The position numbers and the translations under genes are program-made. Positions 28,146 through 37,878 of a stretch of DNA of 64,000 nt are shown here, piece by piece. Under the pieces are notes generated by a model. That model was not told the DNA's origin, did not search any database, and saw nothing but the letters and a program-made list of their open reading frames with translations. Within the stretch, counting starts at the first letter, position 1; the number at the start of each line of letters is the position of its first letter. This DNA is from Acetobacter fabarum (GTDB taxonomy: Bacteria > Pseudomonadota > Alphaproteobacteria > Acetobacterales > Acetobacteraceae): assembly GCF_011516925.1 (NCBI RefSeq), contig NZ_WOTG01000002.1:248001-312000 (forward strand), given 5' to 3'.

Positions 28146-28559
28146 TCAGGCCGTGTGCAGTCTGGGGGGGCGGAGCAGGGGGGCCGCCCTGCGGTCGGGC
28201 AGGGTAGGGGGTGTTGCAAAAACCGGGCGTGCCCGGGTGTGCCACAACAGGCCACTGGGCAGCATGCCAACCGCTGTATCAACAACAGACAGGGCATTCC
28301 CCGTCATGCAGCATGCGCCGTGGTGGTGCATAAGGTGGTGTGTGGCGGCCGTGGTTGTGGGGCAGCTTATGGCTGCTGATGTGTGGCTGTGCAGGGGGGC
28401 TGTGCCCGCCATGCTGTGCCCGGCCATGTGCATGGCTGTATGGGCCATGGCAGGTTGTGCCGCCCGCGCGGGTGTATGCGCAGCCCAAAGCCCCAGTGTT
28501 GCGGCCAGCACAAGCAGGCAGCCCATCACCATCTGATGCAGGAAAGAACGACACAGCAT
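28146..28559 (-). CDS. Small exported Met/His-rich protein, first gene of the copper operon
   Basis: 137 residues. An N-terminal hydrophobic leader (about residues 8-30, ending PARAAQP) is followed by a Met/His/Thr-rich stretch (HTAMHMAGHSMAGTAP) and a histidine/cysteine cluster HHLMHHHGACCMTG that could bind copper. It may be a periplasmic copper chaperone or sponge; no named family is certain (DUF2946-like proteins are one possibility). Its ATG lies only six bases after the predicted -10 box of the copper promoter, so it may be translated from a leaderless mRNA. It precedes the multicopper oxidase by 67 nt. Confidence 0.65.
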   Translation of the reverse strand: MLCRSFLHQMVMGCLLVLAATLGLWAAHTPARAAQPAMAHTAMHMAGHSMAGTAPLHSHTSAAISCPTTTAATHHLMHHHGACCMTGNALSVVDTAVGMLPSGLLWHTRARPVFATPPTLPDRRAAPLLRPPRLHTA

Positions 28560-28561
28560 CT

Positions 28562-28594
28562 TTTAAATATACCCCTAGGGGGCATATATGGCAA
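28562..28594. promoter_or_regulatory. Overlapping divergent copper promoters with central CsoR operator
   Basis: Leftward promoter: TTGCCA (28594-28589), 17-bp spacer, TATATT (28571-28566), ATG at 28559. Rightward promoter: TTTAAA (28562-28567), 17-bp spacer, TATATG (28585-28590). Both spacers contain the palindrome CCCCTAGGGG (28572-28581) inside an ATAT-flanked region, the form expected for a CsoR operator. One bound repressor would block both directions, the oxidase/copB operon and the P1B ATPase. Confidence 0.7.
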
Positions 28595-28686
28595 GAAGAA
28601 TGGATGCGGTTCCAACCCGACCACCCCCTATGCATAAGCATGTTTGGCCCCGGTCTGTGCGACCACGGGCGCGGAGCAACAAGAGC

Positions 28687-31071
28687 ATGAGCCAGATTGT
28701 CAGTTTTCCCATAGAGGGCATGAGCTGCGCCAGCTGTGCCACCCGGCTGGAAAAAGTGCTTAACCGCCAGCAGGGCTTGCAGGCGTCGGTCAATTTTGCC
28801 ACGGCAAGGGCGCAGGTCACGCTGGAGGACCCCACCACCCAGTTGCCACAGGTGCTTGCTGCCGTGCGCAGCGCGGGCTTTGCGCCCCAGACGGCCAGTG
28901 TGGATCTGGCCCTGACCGGGCTGACCTGTGCTTCCTGCGTAAGCCGGGTGGAAAAAGTGCTTAATGCCCTGCCGTCTGTTCAGGCATCGGTCAATCTGGC
29001 GACCGAGCGTGCGCATGTCAGTTTTGTGCCCGGTGTGGTGGATACCGCGGCCCTGATCGCGCGGGTGGGAAAAGCGGGTTACGGTGCAACCCTGTACAGC
29101 CAGCAGGACCCGGATGCGCAGGCAGCGCAGCACAAGGCCGCGTTGCGAGATGAATGGCGTAATTTTGTGCTTGCCGCAGTGCTGAGCCTGCCTTTTGTGG
29201 GGCAGATGCTGGGCATGCTGGCAGGGCTGCACGCAGCCATGCTGCCCTTGTGGGCGCAATGTGTGCTGGCAGCCATTGTGCAGGTCTGGTGTGGGCGCTC
29301 CCTGTATGGCGGGGCCATGCATGCCTTGCGCAGTGGGGCTGCCAATATGGATGTGCTGGTGGTTATGGGCACCGGCATTGCCTTTGTGTTCAGCACCGTT
29401 GTCATGCTGTTTGGCCTTGACCAGCCTGTGTATTTTGAAACCAGCGCACTGGTCATGACCCTTGTTCTGCTTGGGCGGCTCCTGGAGGCCCGCGCCAAGG
29501 CCCGTGCCAGCGCAGGTATGCAAAGCCTGCTGCACCTGCAACCCCGCACGGCACAGGTGGAGCGCAATGGCCAGTGGGTGGAACAGCCGGTGGAACAGCT
29601 TGTGCCCGGTGACGTATTTATGGTTCGCCCCGGTGAGAGCGTTGCCGTGGACGGGCAGGTGCTTGATGGCCAGTCCGATCTGGATGAAGCCATGTTAACG
29701 GGGGAAAGTGCTCCCGTTGCCAAAACCGCAGGGGACCGCGTGTTTGCAGGCACGCTCAACCAGACCGGGGCATTGCGTGTGCAGGCCACCAAGGTGGGCA
29801 CGCAAACCGTACTTTCGGGCATTGTGCGCATGGTGGAGCAGGCACAGGGCAGCAAGGCCAGCGTGCAGCGTCTGGCCGACCGCGTAGCGGCTGTATTTGT
29901 GCCCGCGGTACTGGTGCTGGCCGTGCTGGCCCTTGGTCTTGGCTGGGTTATCACGCATGACTTCGGGGCCAGTCTGGTCAATGCCGTGTCCGTGCTGGTT
30001 ATTGCCTGCCCGTGCTCTTTGGGGCTGGCAACGCCCACGGCCATTATGGTTGGCACGGGCCTTGGCGCACAGGCGGGTATTCTGTTCCGCAATGCGGATG
30101 CGCTGGAACAGGCCCGCAAGATGGACATTCTGGTTACGGACAAAACCGGCACGCTCACCATGGGACGGCCCGGTGTGGTGCAGGTGCAAAGTGCGCAGGG
30201 TGTGGCGGAACAGGCCATGCTGGGGCTGGCCTGTGCGCTGGAGCAGAGTTCCGAGCACCCGCTGGCCCGCGCCATTGTGGCCTACGCCACGGAGCGGGGT
30301 GCCCAGCCTGCGGCCCTGAGCGACTTTAAAGCCATACCGGGGCAGGGGGTGCAGGCCCGCGTGGATGGGCAGGATGTGCATATGGGCTCGCTGGCTTACA
30401 TGCTCCAGCTTGGCTATCCGGTTGACCATACCTTGACCGATGGTTGGCAGGCACGGGGGCAGAGCATTGTTGCACTGGCCCGTGCCGGTGCGGTGGTCGC
30501 CTATTTTGGGCTGGCTGATCAGGTGCGGCCAGAAGCCCAGCTTGCTATTGCCGCCTTGCGGAGCGAGGGCCTGCGGGTTGTCATGCTCAGCGGGGATAAC
30601 GCGCGTGCAGCGCAGGCTGTAGCCCGGCAGGTGGGTATTGATGAGGTCGTGGCTGATGTGCTGCCAGATGGCAAGGCCGCCCAGATTGCGCGGTTGCGGG
30701 CCGATGGCCAGCATTGCGTAGGCATGGTGGGGGACGGCATTAACGATGCACCAGCCCTTGCGCTGGCCGATGTCAGCTTTGCCATTGGTGCCGGGGCCGA
30801 TATTGCGCTCGAAACAGCCGATGTCGTGCTTGTGCGCAGCCAGTTGACAGCACTGGTGGATGCGCTCTCGCTCTCCCGCGCAACGGTTTTCAAAATCCGG
30901 CAGAACCTGTTTTTTGCCTTTATTTACAACATACTGGGCCTGCCGTTGGCGGCCTTTGGGCTGCTGGACCCGGTCTTTGCCGGGGCGGCCATGGCCATGA
31001 GTTCCGTCTCGGTGGTCAGTAACTCCCTGCTGCTCAATCGCTGGAAGCCGCGCAAGGTCTGGTCCGCGTAA
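28687..31071 (+). CDS. copA: Copper-exporting P1B-type ATPase
   Basis: 794 residues. Two N-terminal heavy-metal-associated domains carry GMSCASC (C14, C17) and GLTCASC (C81, C84). The membrane metal site is CPC (residues about 441-443) in [16 protein letters not shown]. Other motifs in order are [10 protein letters not shown], the phosphorylated [12 protein letters not shown] (D485), SEHPLARAI and [15 protein letters not shown]. Eight membrane helices are expected. It exports Cu(I) from the cytoplasm. The frame is open to 28588, but the predicted transcript starts near 28597 and [14 protein letters not shown] is the natural beginning. Divergent from the oxidase operon. Confidence 0.95.
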   Translation: MSQIVSFPIEGMSCASCATRLEKVLNRQQGLQASVNFATARAQVTLEDPTTQLPQVLAAVRSAGFAPQTASVDLALTGLTCASCVSRVEKVLNALPSVQASVNLATERAHVSFVPGVVDTAALIARVGKAGYGATLYSQQDPDAQAAQHKAALRDEWRNFVLAAVLSLPFVGQMLGMLAGLHAAMLPLWAQCVLAAIVQVWCGRSLYGGAMHALRSGAANMDVLVVMGTGIAFVFSTVVMLFGLDQPVYFETSALVMTLVLLGRLLEARAKARASAGMQSLLHLQPRTAQVERNGQWVEQPVEQLVPGDVFMVRPGESVAVDGQVLDGQSDLDEAMLTGESAPVAKTAGDRVFAGTLNQTGALRVQATKVGTQTVLSGIVRMVEQAQGSKASVQRLADRVAAVFVPAVLVLAVLALGLGWVITHDFGASLVNAVSVLVIACPCSLGLATPTAIMVGTGLGAQAGILFRNADALEQARKMDILVTDKTGTLTMGRPGVVQVQSAQGVAEQAMLGLACALEQSSEHPLARAIVAYATERGAQPAALSDFKAIPGQGVQARVDGQDVHMGSLAYMLQLGYPVDHTLTDGWQARGQSIVALARAGAVVAYFGLADQVRPEAQLAIAALRSEGLRVVMLSGDNARAAQAVARQVGIDEVVADVLPDGKAAQIARLRADGQHCVGMVGDGINDAPALALADVSFAIGAGADIALETADVVLVRSQLTALVDALSLSRATVFKIRQNLFFAFIYNILGLPLAAFGLLDPVFAGAAMAMSSVSVVSNSLLLNRWKPRKVWSA

Positions 31072-31110
31072 TCTGCCTGTAGTCCAGCCTGCTCCCCTGT
31101 GCCCGGCGGT

Positions 31111-32400
31111 TCAGGCGGGCAGGGTGGGGGTTGTGCTGCCCAGCAGCAGGCTGCTGGTATGGGGGCGCCATTCGCCCGTGTTTTCGTCCCGCCCCTGTAG
31201 GTAGAGCCTGCGGGGCGTGCCAGCCGGGGCGGGCTGTGCGGCATCGCGCAGGAAGACCTCCATATCCTCGGACTGTTTGCGGTTGATCAGGCAGCATAGC
31301 GGTGTATCGGGGAAGGATTTGAGCAGGTTGGCCGTGCTGCTTTCCCCCGCAAAGATCATCAGGGGGGGCTGTTTGCGTTTCTGTTCAAAATGGAGGCGGA
31401 TCAGCTCGGTTTTTCCAACCCCTGCGGGGAATGGGTAGTGGGAGACCTCGGTAGGTTCCATAACGCCCTTGCGCTCGACCAGCCGTGCGCCAAACACATG
31501 CTCGTGCCGCAGGTTGTAGCCGTATTCGGCCGAGGTGGCGAACAGGGCAATCAGGTCCTCCAGTGCGGAAGAGCAGATAATGGGGTCTATCCCATGTTCC
31601 TGCAAAATCTGGAGCAGGTTGCCCATTTCGGGCGTTAGCCGCAGCATTTGCGTTATGTCTGCCTGCACAGGGCCAGCCTTGCCGGGGCGGGAGGCAGGGC
31701 AGACCCACCTCTGGTTGCTGATTGACGCTCCAAGGCACCATTCATTGGCGGCGCGGCTCAGGGTAATCACATCGGTCTGGGTTTGCCCCGCAACCAGCCG
31801 GATCAGCCATTGCTGTGCTGCATCGGGGCCATGCAGGGCGGCCACCGCCTGATGGCAGAATGCCATACGTGCCCTGAAGGCCAGCATGGCGGGGTTGTCC
31901 TGTAATTCCTCACGCGCAATGGGGTGGGGCATGTGCCCGTAGCGGGCGGCCAGTGCGCTGTAATCCTCTACAATATCGCTCACAAGGCCGGGAAAAGTAA
32001 CCGGCTGTCCGGCAAGGTTTGCAAAGGGAGCAGGTAGGGGGTGGCTGGATGCGTGCACATGGATCAGGCTGCGGAACTTCTGGGCTGGCAGCAAAAAGCA
32101 GAAGTGTTCCAGCATGAACAGGAACAATGTCTGCTGCACATCACCCACTATGGCGGTGTTGTTCCAGTCCATCACCACATAAGGGGGGGCGTTGCCATTA
32201 TAGGTGTCGGAATAATGGCCATGCGCGTTAATGAGTGCCTGAATGGCCTCCCGGAGCGGGGGGTGCCACTTTAACTCTTCCAGTTCGGGCGGAGGGCGGT
32301 CCATCAGGTCGGGTATGCTGGTGGCCCGTCCGGCTGTGGGGGCGGCCAGAAGCGCGGTCAGGCCCAAACCAAATGTACGGCGGTGCAGAACAGGGCGCAT
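31111..32400 (-). CDS. Tat-exported HAD-superfamily protein
   Basis: 429 residues. The leader MRPVLHRRTFGLGLTALLAAPTAGRA contains a twin-arginine motif. The mature protein starts with a HAD-like motif I, VVMDWNNTAIVGDVQQTLF, and later has PIICSSALEDLIALFA and LMIFAGESSTANLLKSFP in the places of motifs II and IV. Periplasmic HAD phosphatases of this type include phosphorylcholine phosphatase. Here the second acid of DxDxT is Asn (DWNNT), and motif IV reads GES rather than GD, so catalysis may be altered or lost. Convergent with the copper ATPase gene; no metal-binding motif links it to copper. Confidence 0.72.
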   Translation of the reverse strand: MRPVLHRRTFGLGLTALLAAPTAGRATSIPDLMDRPPPELEELKWHPPLREAIQALINAHGHYSDTYNGNAPPYVVMDWNNTAIVGDVQQTLFLFMLEHFCFLLPAQKFRSLIHVHASSHPLPAPFANLAGQPVTFPGLVSDIVEDYSALAARYGHMPHPIAREELQDNPAMLAFRARMAFCHQAVAALHGPDAAQQWLIRLVAGQTQTDVITLSRAANEWCLGASISNQRWVCPASRPGKAGPVQADITQMLRLTPEMGNLLQILQEHGIDPIICSSALEDLIALFATSAEYGYNLRHEHVFGARLVERKGVMEPTEVSHYPFPAGVGKTELIRLHFEQKRKQPPLMIFAGESSTANLLKSFPDTPLCCLINRKQSEDMEVFLRDAAQPAPAGTPRRLYLQGRDENTGEWRPHTSSLLLGSTTPTLPA

Positions 32401-32541
32401 ACAGATTCCAGACTGACAGATAAAGCGGTGCAGCCCCCTATTGAAAGGCGGGAACACGCACGGTCAAGTCATGTTATGCGCAATGGACAAAAAGACACGG
32501 GCCAGAAGACGCTCAGCCAGACCCGCTACAGGGCAGCACAC

Positions 32542-32570
32542 ATGGCCCCGGCAGCCTATACCGGGGCCAT
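32542..32570 (-). terminator. GC-rich hairpin after gltX
   Basis: A perfect 10-bp inverted repeat ATGGCCCCGG / CCGGGGCCAT with a nine-base loop, 17 nt beyond the gltX stop on the leftward transcript. No T-run follows, so it is a candidate transcript end or 3' stabiliser. Confidence 0.45.
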
Positions 32571-32587
32571 ATGGCGTTGCCGTTGGT

Positions 32588-33919
32588 TTAGACCTGAGAA
32601 GGCAGCAGGCGGGCCAGTGCGCGTTTGCGGCCGATAAGGGGGAGCAGGTCGCGCAGTTCAGGCCCGTGTTCTTCCCCCGTCAGGGCAACACGCAGGGGGT
32701 GGAACAGGCTTTTACCGCTGCGGCCTGTTTTGTCCTTGATCGCGGCTGTCCACGCCTTCCATGTTTCCACATCCCACGGTTCGGGCGGGAGCAGGGCTGC
32801 GGCATCCTGCAGGAATGCTTCGTCTTCTTCCTGCACGGGGGGGATAATGTCCCCCTCCACAACGTTCAGCCACAGCTTGGCTTCCGAAAGCAGGTCGATA
32901 TTGCTGCGAATAGCCAGCCAGAAGGCTTCCGTAGCCCCTTTGGGCAGCTTGTCGGCCACCGTGGTAAAGGGAAGCTGGGCAAGGTAGCGGTGGTTCATGG
33001 CCAGAAGCTGGCGCGTGTCAAACCGTGCAGCCGAGCGCGAGATATGTGACAGGTCATAGCTCTGGGCCAGCGCATCAAACGGCATGAGTGCCGGGTCGTC
33101 CGAACTGCCAAGGCGTGCGAGGTAGGAGATCAGGGCTTCCGCCTCCACCCCGTCCTGACGCAGGGTGCGCAGGGAACAGGCATCAAATCGTTTGGAAAGC
33201 TTGCCGCCGTTTTCATCCAGAAGCAGGGGCAGGTGGGCAAAGCGGAAGTGGTCGGGGCGCGCGCCCAGAGCCTCGGCTATGTCAATCTGCACACCGGTAT
33301 TGGTAACGTGGTCTTCCCCACGGATAATGTGGCTGATCCCTGTTTCTAGGTCATCCACAACCGAGGCCAGCGTGTACAGCACCGTGCCGTCGGTACGGAC
33401 CAGAACCGGGTCGGATACAGATGGCAGCTTGACCTGACATTCCCCCATAACAAGGTCGCGCCAGCGCACAATGCGGCCAGAAAGTTTGAAGCGCCAGTAA
33501 GGCACCTTGCCATTGGCCTCGGCCTGTGCGCGCTGCTGCTCGGTCATTTTGAGCATGGCGCGGTCATACACAGGAGCACGGCGCTGGCGGATCTGGGTTT
33601 CGCGCTTTGCGGCCAGTTCCTGCTCGCTTTCAAAGCAGGGGTACAGATGGCCGGATGCCTTGAGCTTTTCAATGGCGGCAGCATAGCGGTCCAGCCGCTC
33701 GGTCTGGCGGAAGGTCTCGTCCCACGTAATGCCCATCCACTCCAGATCCTGCTGGATGGCACCTACCAGTTCCTCGCGCGAGCGACCGGTATCCGTATCA
33801 TCAATACGCAGTTGGAATTTGCCCTTGTTGCGGCGGGCAAACAGGGCGTTGGCAAGGGCAAGGCGGGCATTGCCCACATGGAGAAGGCCCGTAGGGCTGG
33901 GCGCAAAGCGGAGTTTCAT
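32588..33919 (-). CDS. gltX: Glutamyl-tRNA synthetase
   Basis: 443 residues. A class I aminoacyl-tRNA synthetase charging tRNA with glutamate. The HIGH-type motif is FAPSPTGLLHVGNARLALAN, the substrate-binding strand is LRIDDTDTGRS, and the KMSKS-type motif is GGKLSKRFDACS. The C-terminal anticodon-binding region is present, so it is not a truncated GluQ-RS. The sequence (HVGN, IDDTD) resembles the second GluRS copy found in many alphaproteobacteria, which may charge tRNA(Gln) as well; this is family knowledge applied by inference. Confidence 0.94.
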   Translation of the reverse strand: MKLRFAPSPTGLLHVGNARLALANALFARRNKGKFQLRIDDTDTGRSREELVGAIQQDLEWMGITWDETFRQTERLDRYAAAIEKLKASGHLYPCFESEQELAAKRETQIRQRRAPVYDRAMLKMTEQQRAQAEANGKVPYWRFKLSGRIVRWRDLVMGECQVKLPSVSDPVLVRTDGTVLYTLASVVDDLETGISHIIRGEDHVTNTGVQIDIAEALGARPDHFRFAHLPLLLDENGGKLSKRFDACSLRTLRQDGVEAEALISYLARLGSSDDPALMPFDALAQSYDLSHISRSAARFDTRQLLAMNHRYLAQLPFTTVADKLPKGATEAFWLAIRSNIDLLSEAKLWLNVVEGDIIPPVQEEDEAFLQDAAALLPPEPWDVETWKAWTAAIKDKTGRSGKSLFHPLRVALTGEEHGPELRDLLPLIGRKRALARLLPSQV

Positions 33920-34034
33920 AACAGGGGCTTATGCCGTGAATGGGCTGGAAAGACCAGCACGAAGGAAACATAAAACAGGGGCAGGGGTGGCATGCCGGGT
34001 GGGGCTGCCTGCCGCTGCCGCTTGTGGGCGGGAA

Positions 34035-34478
34035 TTAGTGCAGGTTGTGCAGGCCGGGGTCGAACGTGTCCGTGTCGTCCTCTTCCGCTCCCGCATCGTC
34101 TTCATCTTCAAGCAGAATGTCTTCCCCGTCCACCAGCCGGCGGGGGTCCAGCATGCGCCAGTCACGCTCCATGGGGGTTGCTGGGGTTGCGGTAAAGTCA
34201 TCCAGTTCGTTGGCGGAGCGCCAGCCATCGTCTTCTGCGTCTATAACCACGGCGTCCTCGCCAAAGCTGGTCCATGTGTCCAGCACGTCCTTGGCGGAAG
34301 CACCGGGCGTGCGGCAGCGTTCCACACTGTCACGCACATAGGCGCGGGCAAAAGCGTTGGCGTGGGCAAGGTCATGAAAAACGCCAACCTCTTCCACAAT
34401 ATTGTCTTCGGCGCCGCCGGACAGGTCCAGAATACGGACTTTCCAGCCCTGCTCCTGAGGGGCTTCGGTTTCGCTCAT
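34035..34478 (-). CDS. Acidic uncharacterised protein
   Basis: 147 residues, not recognised. It begins MSETEAPQEQGWKVRILDLSGGAEDN and has a helical stretch HANAFARAYVRDSVERCR, a central EDAVVIDAEDDGW, and a very acidic tail (EDILLEDEDDAGAEEDDTDTFD). No signal peptide. The codon pattern and composition match the chromosome. It starts 9 nt after the stop of pncB and is probably co-transcribed with it. A link to NAD metabolism is suggested only by position. Confidence 0.72.
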   Translation of the reverse strand: MSETEAPQEQGWKVRILDLSGGAEDNIVEEVGVFHDLAHANAFARAYVRDSVERCRTPGASAKDVLDTWTSFGEDAVVIDAEDDGWRSANELDDFTATPATPMERDWRMLDPRRLVDGEDILLEDEDDAGAEEDDTDTFDPGLHNLH

Positions 34479-34487
34479 GAGGTTTTC

Positions 34488-35681
34488 CTAGCTGTCTTTT
34501 TTGTTGCGGGCGGAGGCAAACAGGAATTCACGCCCGATTTTAACCCGCTCAACACCGTTGTACGAAATAATATCGGCTGTGGCGTAGGTTTCGTTCCATA
34601 TTTCGGGAATGAACGAGCCTGTGCCAACAACGTCTATGGGGGCATGCGCATCGGCCATACAGGCGCATTTGGTGACCCCAAAGCCCGAGGAGGCGATAAT
34701 CCGCACCTGTTGGAACCCTGCCTCGTCCAGTGCTTCACGCATTTTCCAGATGGATGCGGCAGAAACGCCTGTACCAATCAGGTAGCGCAGCTCACGGTCC
34801 GAGCGGTAGCGGCGCAGGGCCTCGGGGGCGTGGCGGTTGACCACGGTATAGGATTCCTGCGGGTTCAGCCCTTCCATAAACCGCCCGCCATGCGTATCCA
34901 GCCGCACGGCAATGCGGCCTGCTTTGGCCAGGTCTTCAAACCGGCGGCATACGGCCAGTGCGTCGGTTATTTCCTGCCCAAAATAGTCCACCAGCACCAC
35001 AAGGTCGGAATCGGGGAATGTCTCGTGGAACATTTCCGCCGCCCGCACGGTGGAACCCGCATACCCAATAAGCGCGTGGGGCATGGTGCCTGCGCCCTGT
35101 GTGGTGCCAAAAAAGGCGGAAACGGCATCATTGGCTGTGCCAACAAAGCCTACCGCCCCGTCCTGCTGGGCTGCCCGCCCACCAACGGAGGCCGCATAGG
35201 CCATAAGTTCCTGCATTTCGTAGCCTGCGCAATGCCGGGCATCCATGGCCAGAAAGCGGGTTTGTGGCAGGGAGAGCGCCATCTGGTAAGCCCGCAGGGC
35301 CGCAACGCAGGAACTCCCCAGCTTCTGGAGCAGAAGTGTTTCCAAATCCGCCAGATGCAGGAATGAGCCGGTCACATAGACCAGCGGTTCCCCCGCCCCA
35401 ACCCATTCGCCCTCGGGGTGGAGCAGGTCCACGGTGTAATGGCTGCCGCGTTCGGCCATAACGTTCTTCAGCCATTCCAGCATAATGCCGGGGGCGGAAA
35501 TAACAGGGCAGCGCAGGAAAAAGGCGTAAGTGACCTCACAATCCCCAAAGTGGCTGACAATCTGACTGGTGCGGTTGAAGTAGGAATCCGTGCGTGCCCG
35601 GATTTCTGCATCTGTCAGGGCGGTTGCGGCCTGTGCCGTAGTAATGCCGGGAGCCGTTACGCCAGAGGGGGACTGCGTCAT
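34488..35681 (-). CDS. pncB: Nicotinate phosphoribosyltransferase
   Basis: 397 residues. It converts nicotinate and PRPP to nicotinate mononucleotide in NAD salvage. N-terminal ARTDSYFNRTSQIV and a C-terminal type II phosphoribosyltransferase barrel are seen, with AMDARHCAGYEMQELMAYAASVGG, the active-site FVGTANDAVSAFFG, RLDTHGGRF, and the phosphate-binding ASSGFGVTKCACM plus VVGTGSFIP. The start at MTQSPSGVTAP is the best of several in-frame options; the frame is open to 35753. Downstream of the DAHP synthase with a 109-nt gap that contains a small imperfect hairpin (35733-35758). Confidence 0.9.
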   Translation of the reverse strand: MTQSPSGVTAPGITTAQAATALTDAEIRARTDSYFNRTSQIVSHFGDCEVTYAFFLRCPVISAPGIMLEWLKNVMAERGSHYTVDLLHPEGEWVGAGEPLVYVTGSFLHLADLETLLLQKLGSSCVAALRAYQMALSLPQTRFLAMDARHCAGYEMQELMAYAASVGGRAAQQDGAVGFVGTANDAVSAFFGTTQGAGTMPHALIGYAGSTVRAAEMFHETFPDSDLVVLVDYFGQEITDALAVCRRFEDLAKAGRIAVRLDTHGGRFMEGLNPQESYTVVNRHAPEALRRYRSDRELRYLIGTGVSAASIWKMREALDEAGFQQVRIIASSGFGVTKCACMADAHAPIDVVGTGSFIPEIWNETYATADIISYNGVERVKIGREFLFASARNKKDS

Positions 35682-35790
35682 TGCTGAAATGCTCTTTTCT
35701 GCCAAATACACTGCACAGATGATGGGTGTGATGGAGGGTGGCGTAAAGACCACCCCCCGCTTCTGTGATCAGGCAAAGAGCAGCGCGGCC

Positions 35791-37170
35791 TTAGTTGCGG
35801 CCGGTCAACTCCTCCGCGATCAGGAATGCCAATTCCAGAGACTGTTCGGCATTCAGGCGCGGGTCGCAGAAGGTTTCGTACCGTGCGCCAAGGTCTGCTT
35901 CGGTCAGGCGCTGGGCACCGCCTACGCATTCGGTCACGTTCTGGCCGGTCATTTCCAGGTGAACACCGCCAGCAGGTACGCCCTCGGCTGCGCACACGGC
36001 AAAGAAGCCTTTGACTTCCTTCATCACCGCATCGAACGAACGGGTCTTGACCTTGTTCTCGGTCGAGATGGTGTTGCCGTGCATGGGATCGCTGATCCAT
36101 GTCACAGGCTGCCCCGTTTCCTTGACCGCCCGCATGAGCGGGGGCAGGAACTGTTCGATTTTTTCCGCCCCCATACGTGAGATCAGGGTAATGCGCCCGG
36201 CCTCGCTCTGGGGGTTGAGGATGGTGGTCAGGCGTTTGATGTCTTCCACGCTGGTGGTGGGCCCAACCTTGATGCCAATGGGGTTGCGCACCCCACGCAG
36301 GAACTCCACATGCGCCCCATCGGGCTGGCGGGTGCGGTCCCCGATCCATACAAAATGGGCCGAGCAGTCATACCATTCGCCCGATGTGGAATCGACGCGC
36401 GTCAGGGCCTGCTCGTAAGGCAGCAGCAGCGCTTCGTGCGAGGTGTAGAACTCGGTTTCGTCCACCTGGGCGGAGGAGGCTGCGTCAATCCCGCAGGCCT
36501 GCATGAAGGCAAGGGTCTCACCAATCCGTTCGGCCATGGTGCGGTAGCGGTTGGCCAACGGGGAGCGTTCCACAAAACCAAGGTTCCAGCGGTGCACTTC
36601 GTGCAGGTTGGCATACCCCCCGCGAGAGAAGGCGCGCAGCAGGTTCTGGATTCCGGTGGACTGGAAATACCCTGTTTCCATCCGTGCCGGGTCGGGAATA
36701 CGGGCTTCAGGGGTGAATTCCGGCCCGTTGATGATGTCCCCCCGGTAGGATGGCAGGCTGACACCATCTATCGTTTCCATATCGGAAGAGCGCGGTTTGG
36801 CGAACTGGCCAGCCATACGGCCGAGCTTGATGACCGGCACCTTGGCCCCAAAGGTGAGCACCACGGCCATTTGCAGCAGCACACGGAAGGTGTCGCGCAC
36901 AATATCGGCCTTGAACTCGCCAAAGCTTTCAGCGCACGGGCCGCCCTGAAGCACAAAGGCCTTGCCCTGTGCAGCCTGAGCCAGATGGTTGCGCAGGCGG
37001 CGCACTTCACCAGCAAAAACCAGCGGTGGGTAGGCGCTCAGCCGGTCCTCAACGTTTTTAAGGGCCGCTGCGTCCGGATAGGTGGGAATCTGCTTGAACG
37101 GAAACGAACGCCAGCTATCCGGCATCCAGGTCTCAGACGTCGGGTTGGGCTGGGTGAGCGTAGCACTCAT
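35791..37170 (-). CDS. 3-deoxy-7-phosphoheptulonate synthase, class II
   Basis: 459 residues. It condenses PEP and erythrose 4-phosphate in the first step of the shikimate pathway. This is the plant/actinobacterial-like class II enzyme, shown by [83 protein letters not shown] and [18 protein letters not shown]. The metal-binding cysteine is in GGPCAES. The start at 37170 has AGGAA upstream; the open frame to 37566 is too long and overlaps another gene. A 17-bp motif shared with ppdK lies 27 nt upstream of the ATG. Confidence 0.95.
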   Translation of the reverse strand: MSATLTQPNPTSETWMPDSWRSFPFKQIPTYPDAAALKNVEDRLSAYPPLVFAGEVRRLRNHLAQAAQGKAFVLQGGPCAESFGEFKADIVRDTFRVLLQMAVVLTFGAKVPVIKLGRMAGQFAKPRSSDMETIDGVSLPSYRGDIINGPEFTPEARIPDPARMETGYFQSTGIQNLLRAFSRGGYANLHEVHRWNLGFVERSPLANRYRTMAERIGETLAFMQACGIDAASSAQVDETEFYTSHEALLLPYEQALTRVDSTSGEWYDCSAHFVWIGDRTRQPDGAHVEFLRGVRNPIGIKVGPTTSVEDIKRLTTILNPQSEAGRITLISRMGAEKIEQFLPPLMRAVKETGQPVTWISDPMHGNTISTENKVKTRSFDAVMKEVKGFFAVCAAEGVPAGGVHLEMTGQNVTECVGGAQRLTEADLGARYETFCDPRLNAEQSLELAFLIAEELTGRN

Positions 37171-37479
37171 AACGCGTTCCTGTTCAGTTGGGCTGATTAC
37201 ACACAAATGGTAAGCAGAAGGGTAAAAACAATCTCTCTTGGGCATGAATTTGCCAAAGGCGGCTGCCTTTATGTCTAATATGCACAAATTACGCAAATAG
37301 CGTTTGCTGGCCCAAGCCATGTTCTGGTCAATGGTGTGGCATCTGCCCCACTCTTGACCAGAGGATTTGGATTTTTGCACTTTTGGTGTGATAAGGGGGA
37401 CCAGTATGGAACCTGCGCGGCCATGTGCTTTATGGTTTGTGTGGGGTGTTTTTTCTTTTTTCTTGCGGGGTAACGCGCA
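37171..37479. promoter_or_regulatory. Divergent control region between DAHP synthase and an exported protein
   Basis: 309 nt without a gene. It holds TTACACACAAATGGTAA (37197-37213), of which a near copy precedes ppdK, and the 11-mer CAATCTCTCTT (37229-37239), also present before ppdK. It further holds a perfect 9-bp inverted repeat, TCTGGTCAA (37323-37331) and TTGACCAGA (37354-37362), with a 22-nt spacer that could be an operator for the rightward gene. The T-rich stretch before 37470 precedes the GCGGGG ribosome site of the rightward gene. Confidence 0.55.
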
Positions 37480-37878
37480 ATGGCGCAGCTGCGTAGACCG
37501 TTTGTAAACGTGATGTCCGGCCTTCTGGTGGGGGCCAGCCTTGTGGGGGCAGTAAGTGTTGCTCACGCGGACCCCCTGATGACCCCCAATGACGATGTTT
37601 CCTTCTCCGAAGGGAATGGCAACATGGACACGGGCGCGGGCAAATCAACCGAAGCAAAGACCGTGCACGGGCACCGTAGCCTGCCCCCCGGTTATCAGGA
37701 TGCTCCGTCCATGGAGTTCCAGCATGGGGATGACCCGGACCATCTGGCCAAGGTGCACAGGGATTCGGTCACGGGCTCGGACCTGTCCCGCTATGGTTCC
37801 GCTTACCAGAGTTCCGGTCCGTTTGGTTCGGGGCAGGTGGGGGATTCCACAGGCAATGGCTGGGTTACCCCGCGCTAA
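37480..37878 (+). CDS. Small exported protein of unknown function (Ser/Gly/Asp-rich)
   Basis: 132 residues. A clear signal peptide ([23 protein letters not shown], cut after AHA) precedes a polar, low-complexity mature chain with [24 protein letters not shown] and [17 protein letters not shown]. There are no cysteines in the mature part and no known domain. Likely periplasmic or surface-exposed. It is transcribed away from the DAHP synthase gene. Its stop codon overlaps by four bases the stop of the convergent YigZ-type gene. Confidence 0.65.
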   Translation: MAQLRRPFVNVMSGLLVGASLVGAVSVAHADPLMTPNDDVSFSEGNGNMDTGAGKSTEAKTVHGHRSLPPGYQDAPSMEFQHGDDPDHLAKVHRDSVTGSDLSRYGSAYQSSGPFGSGQVGDSTGNGWVTPR

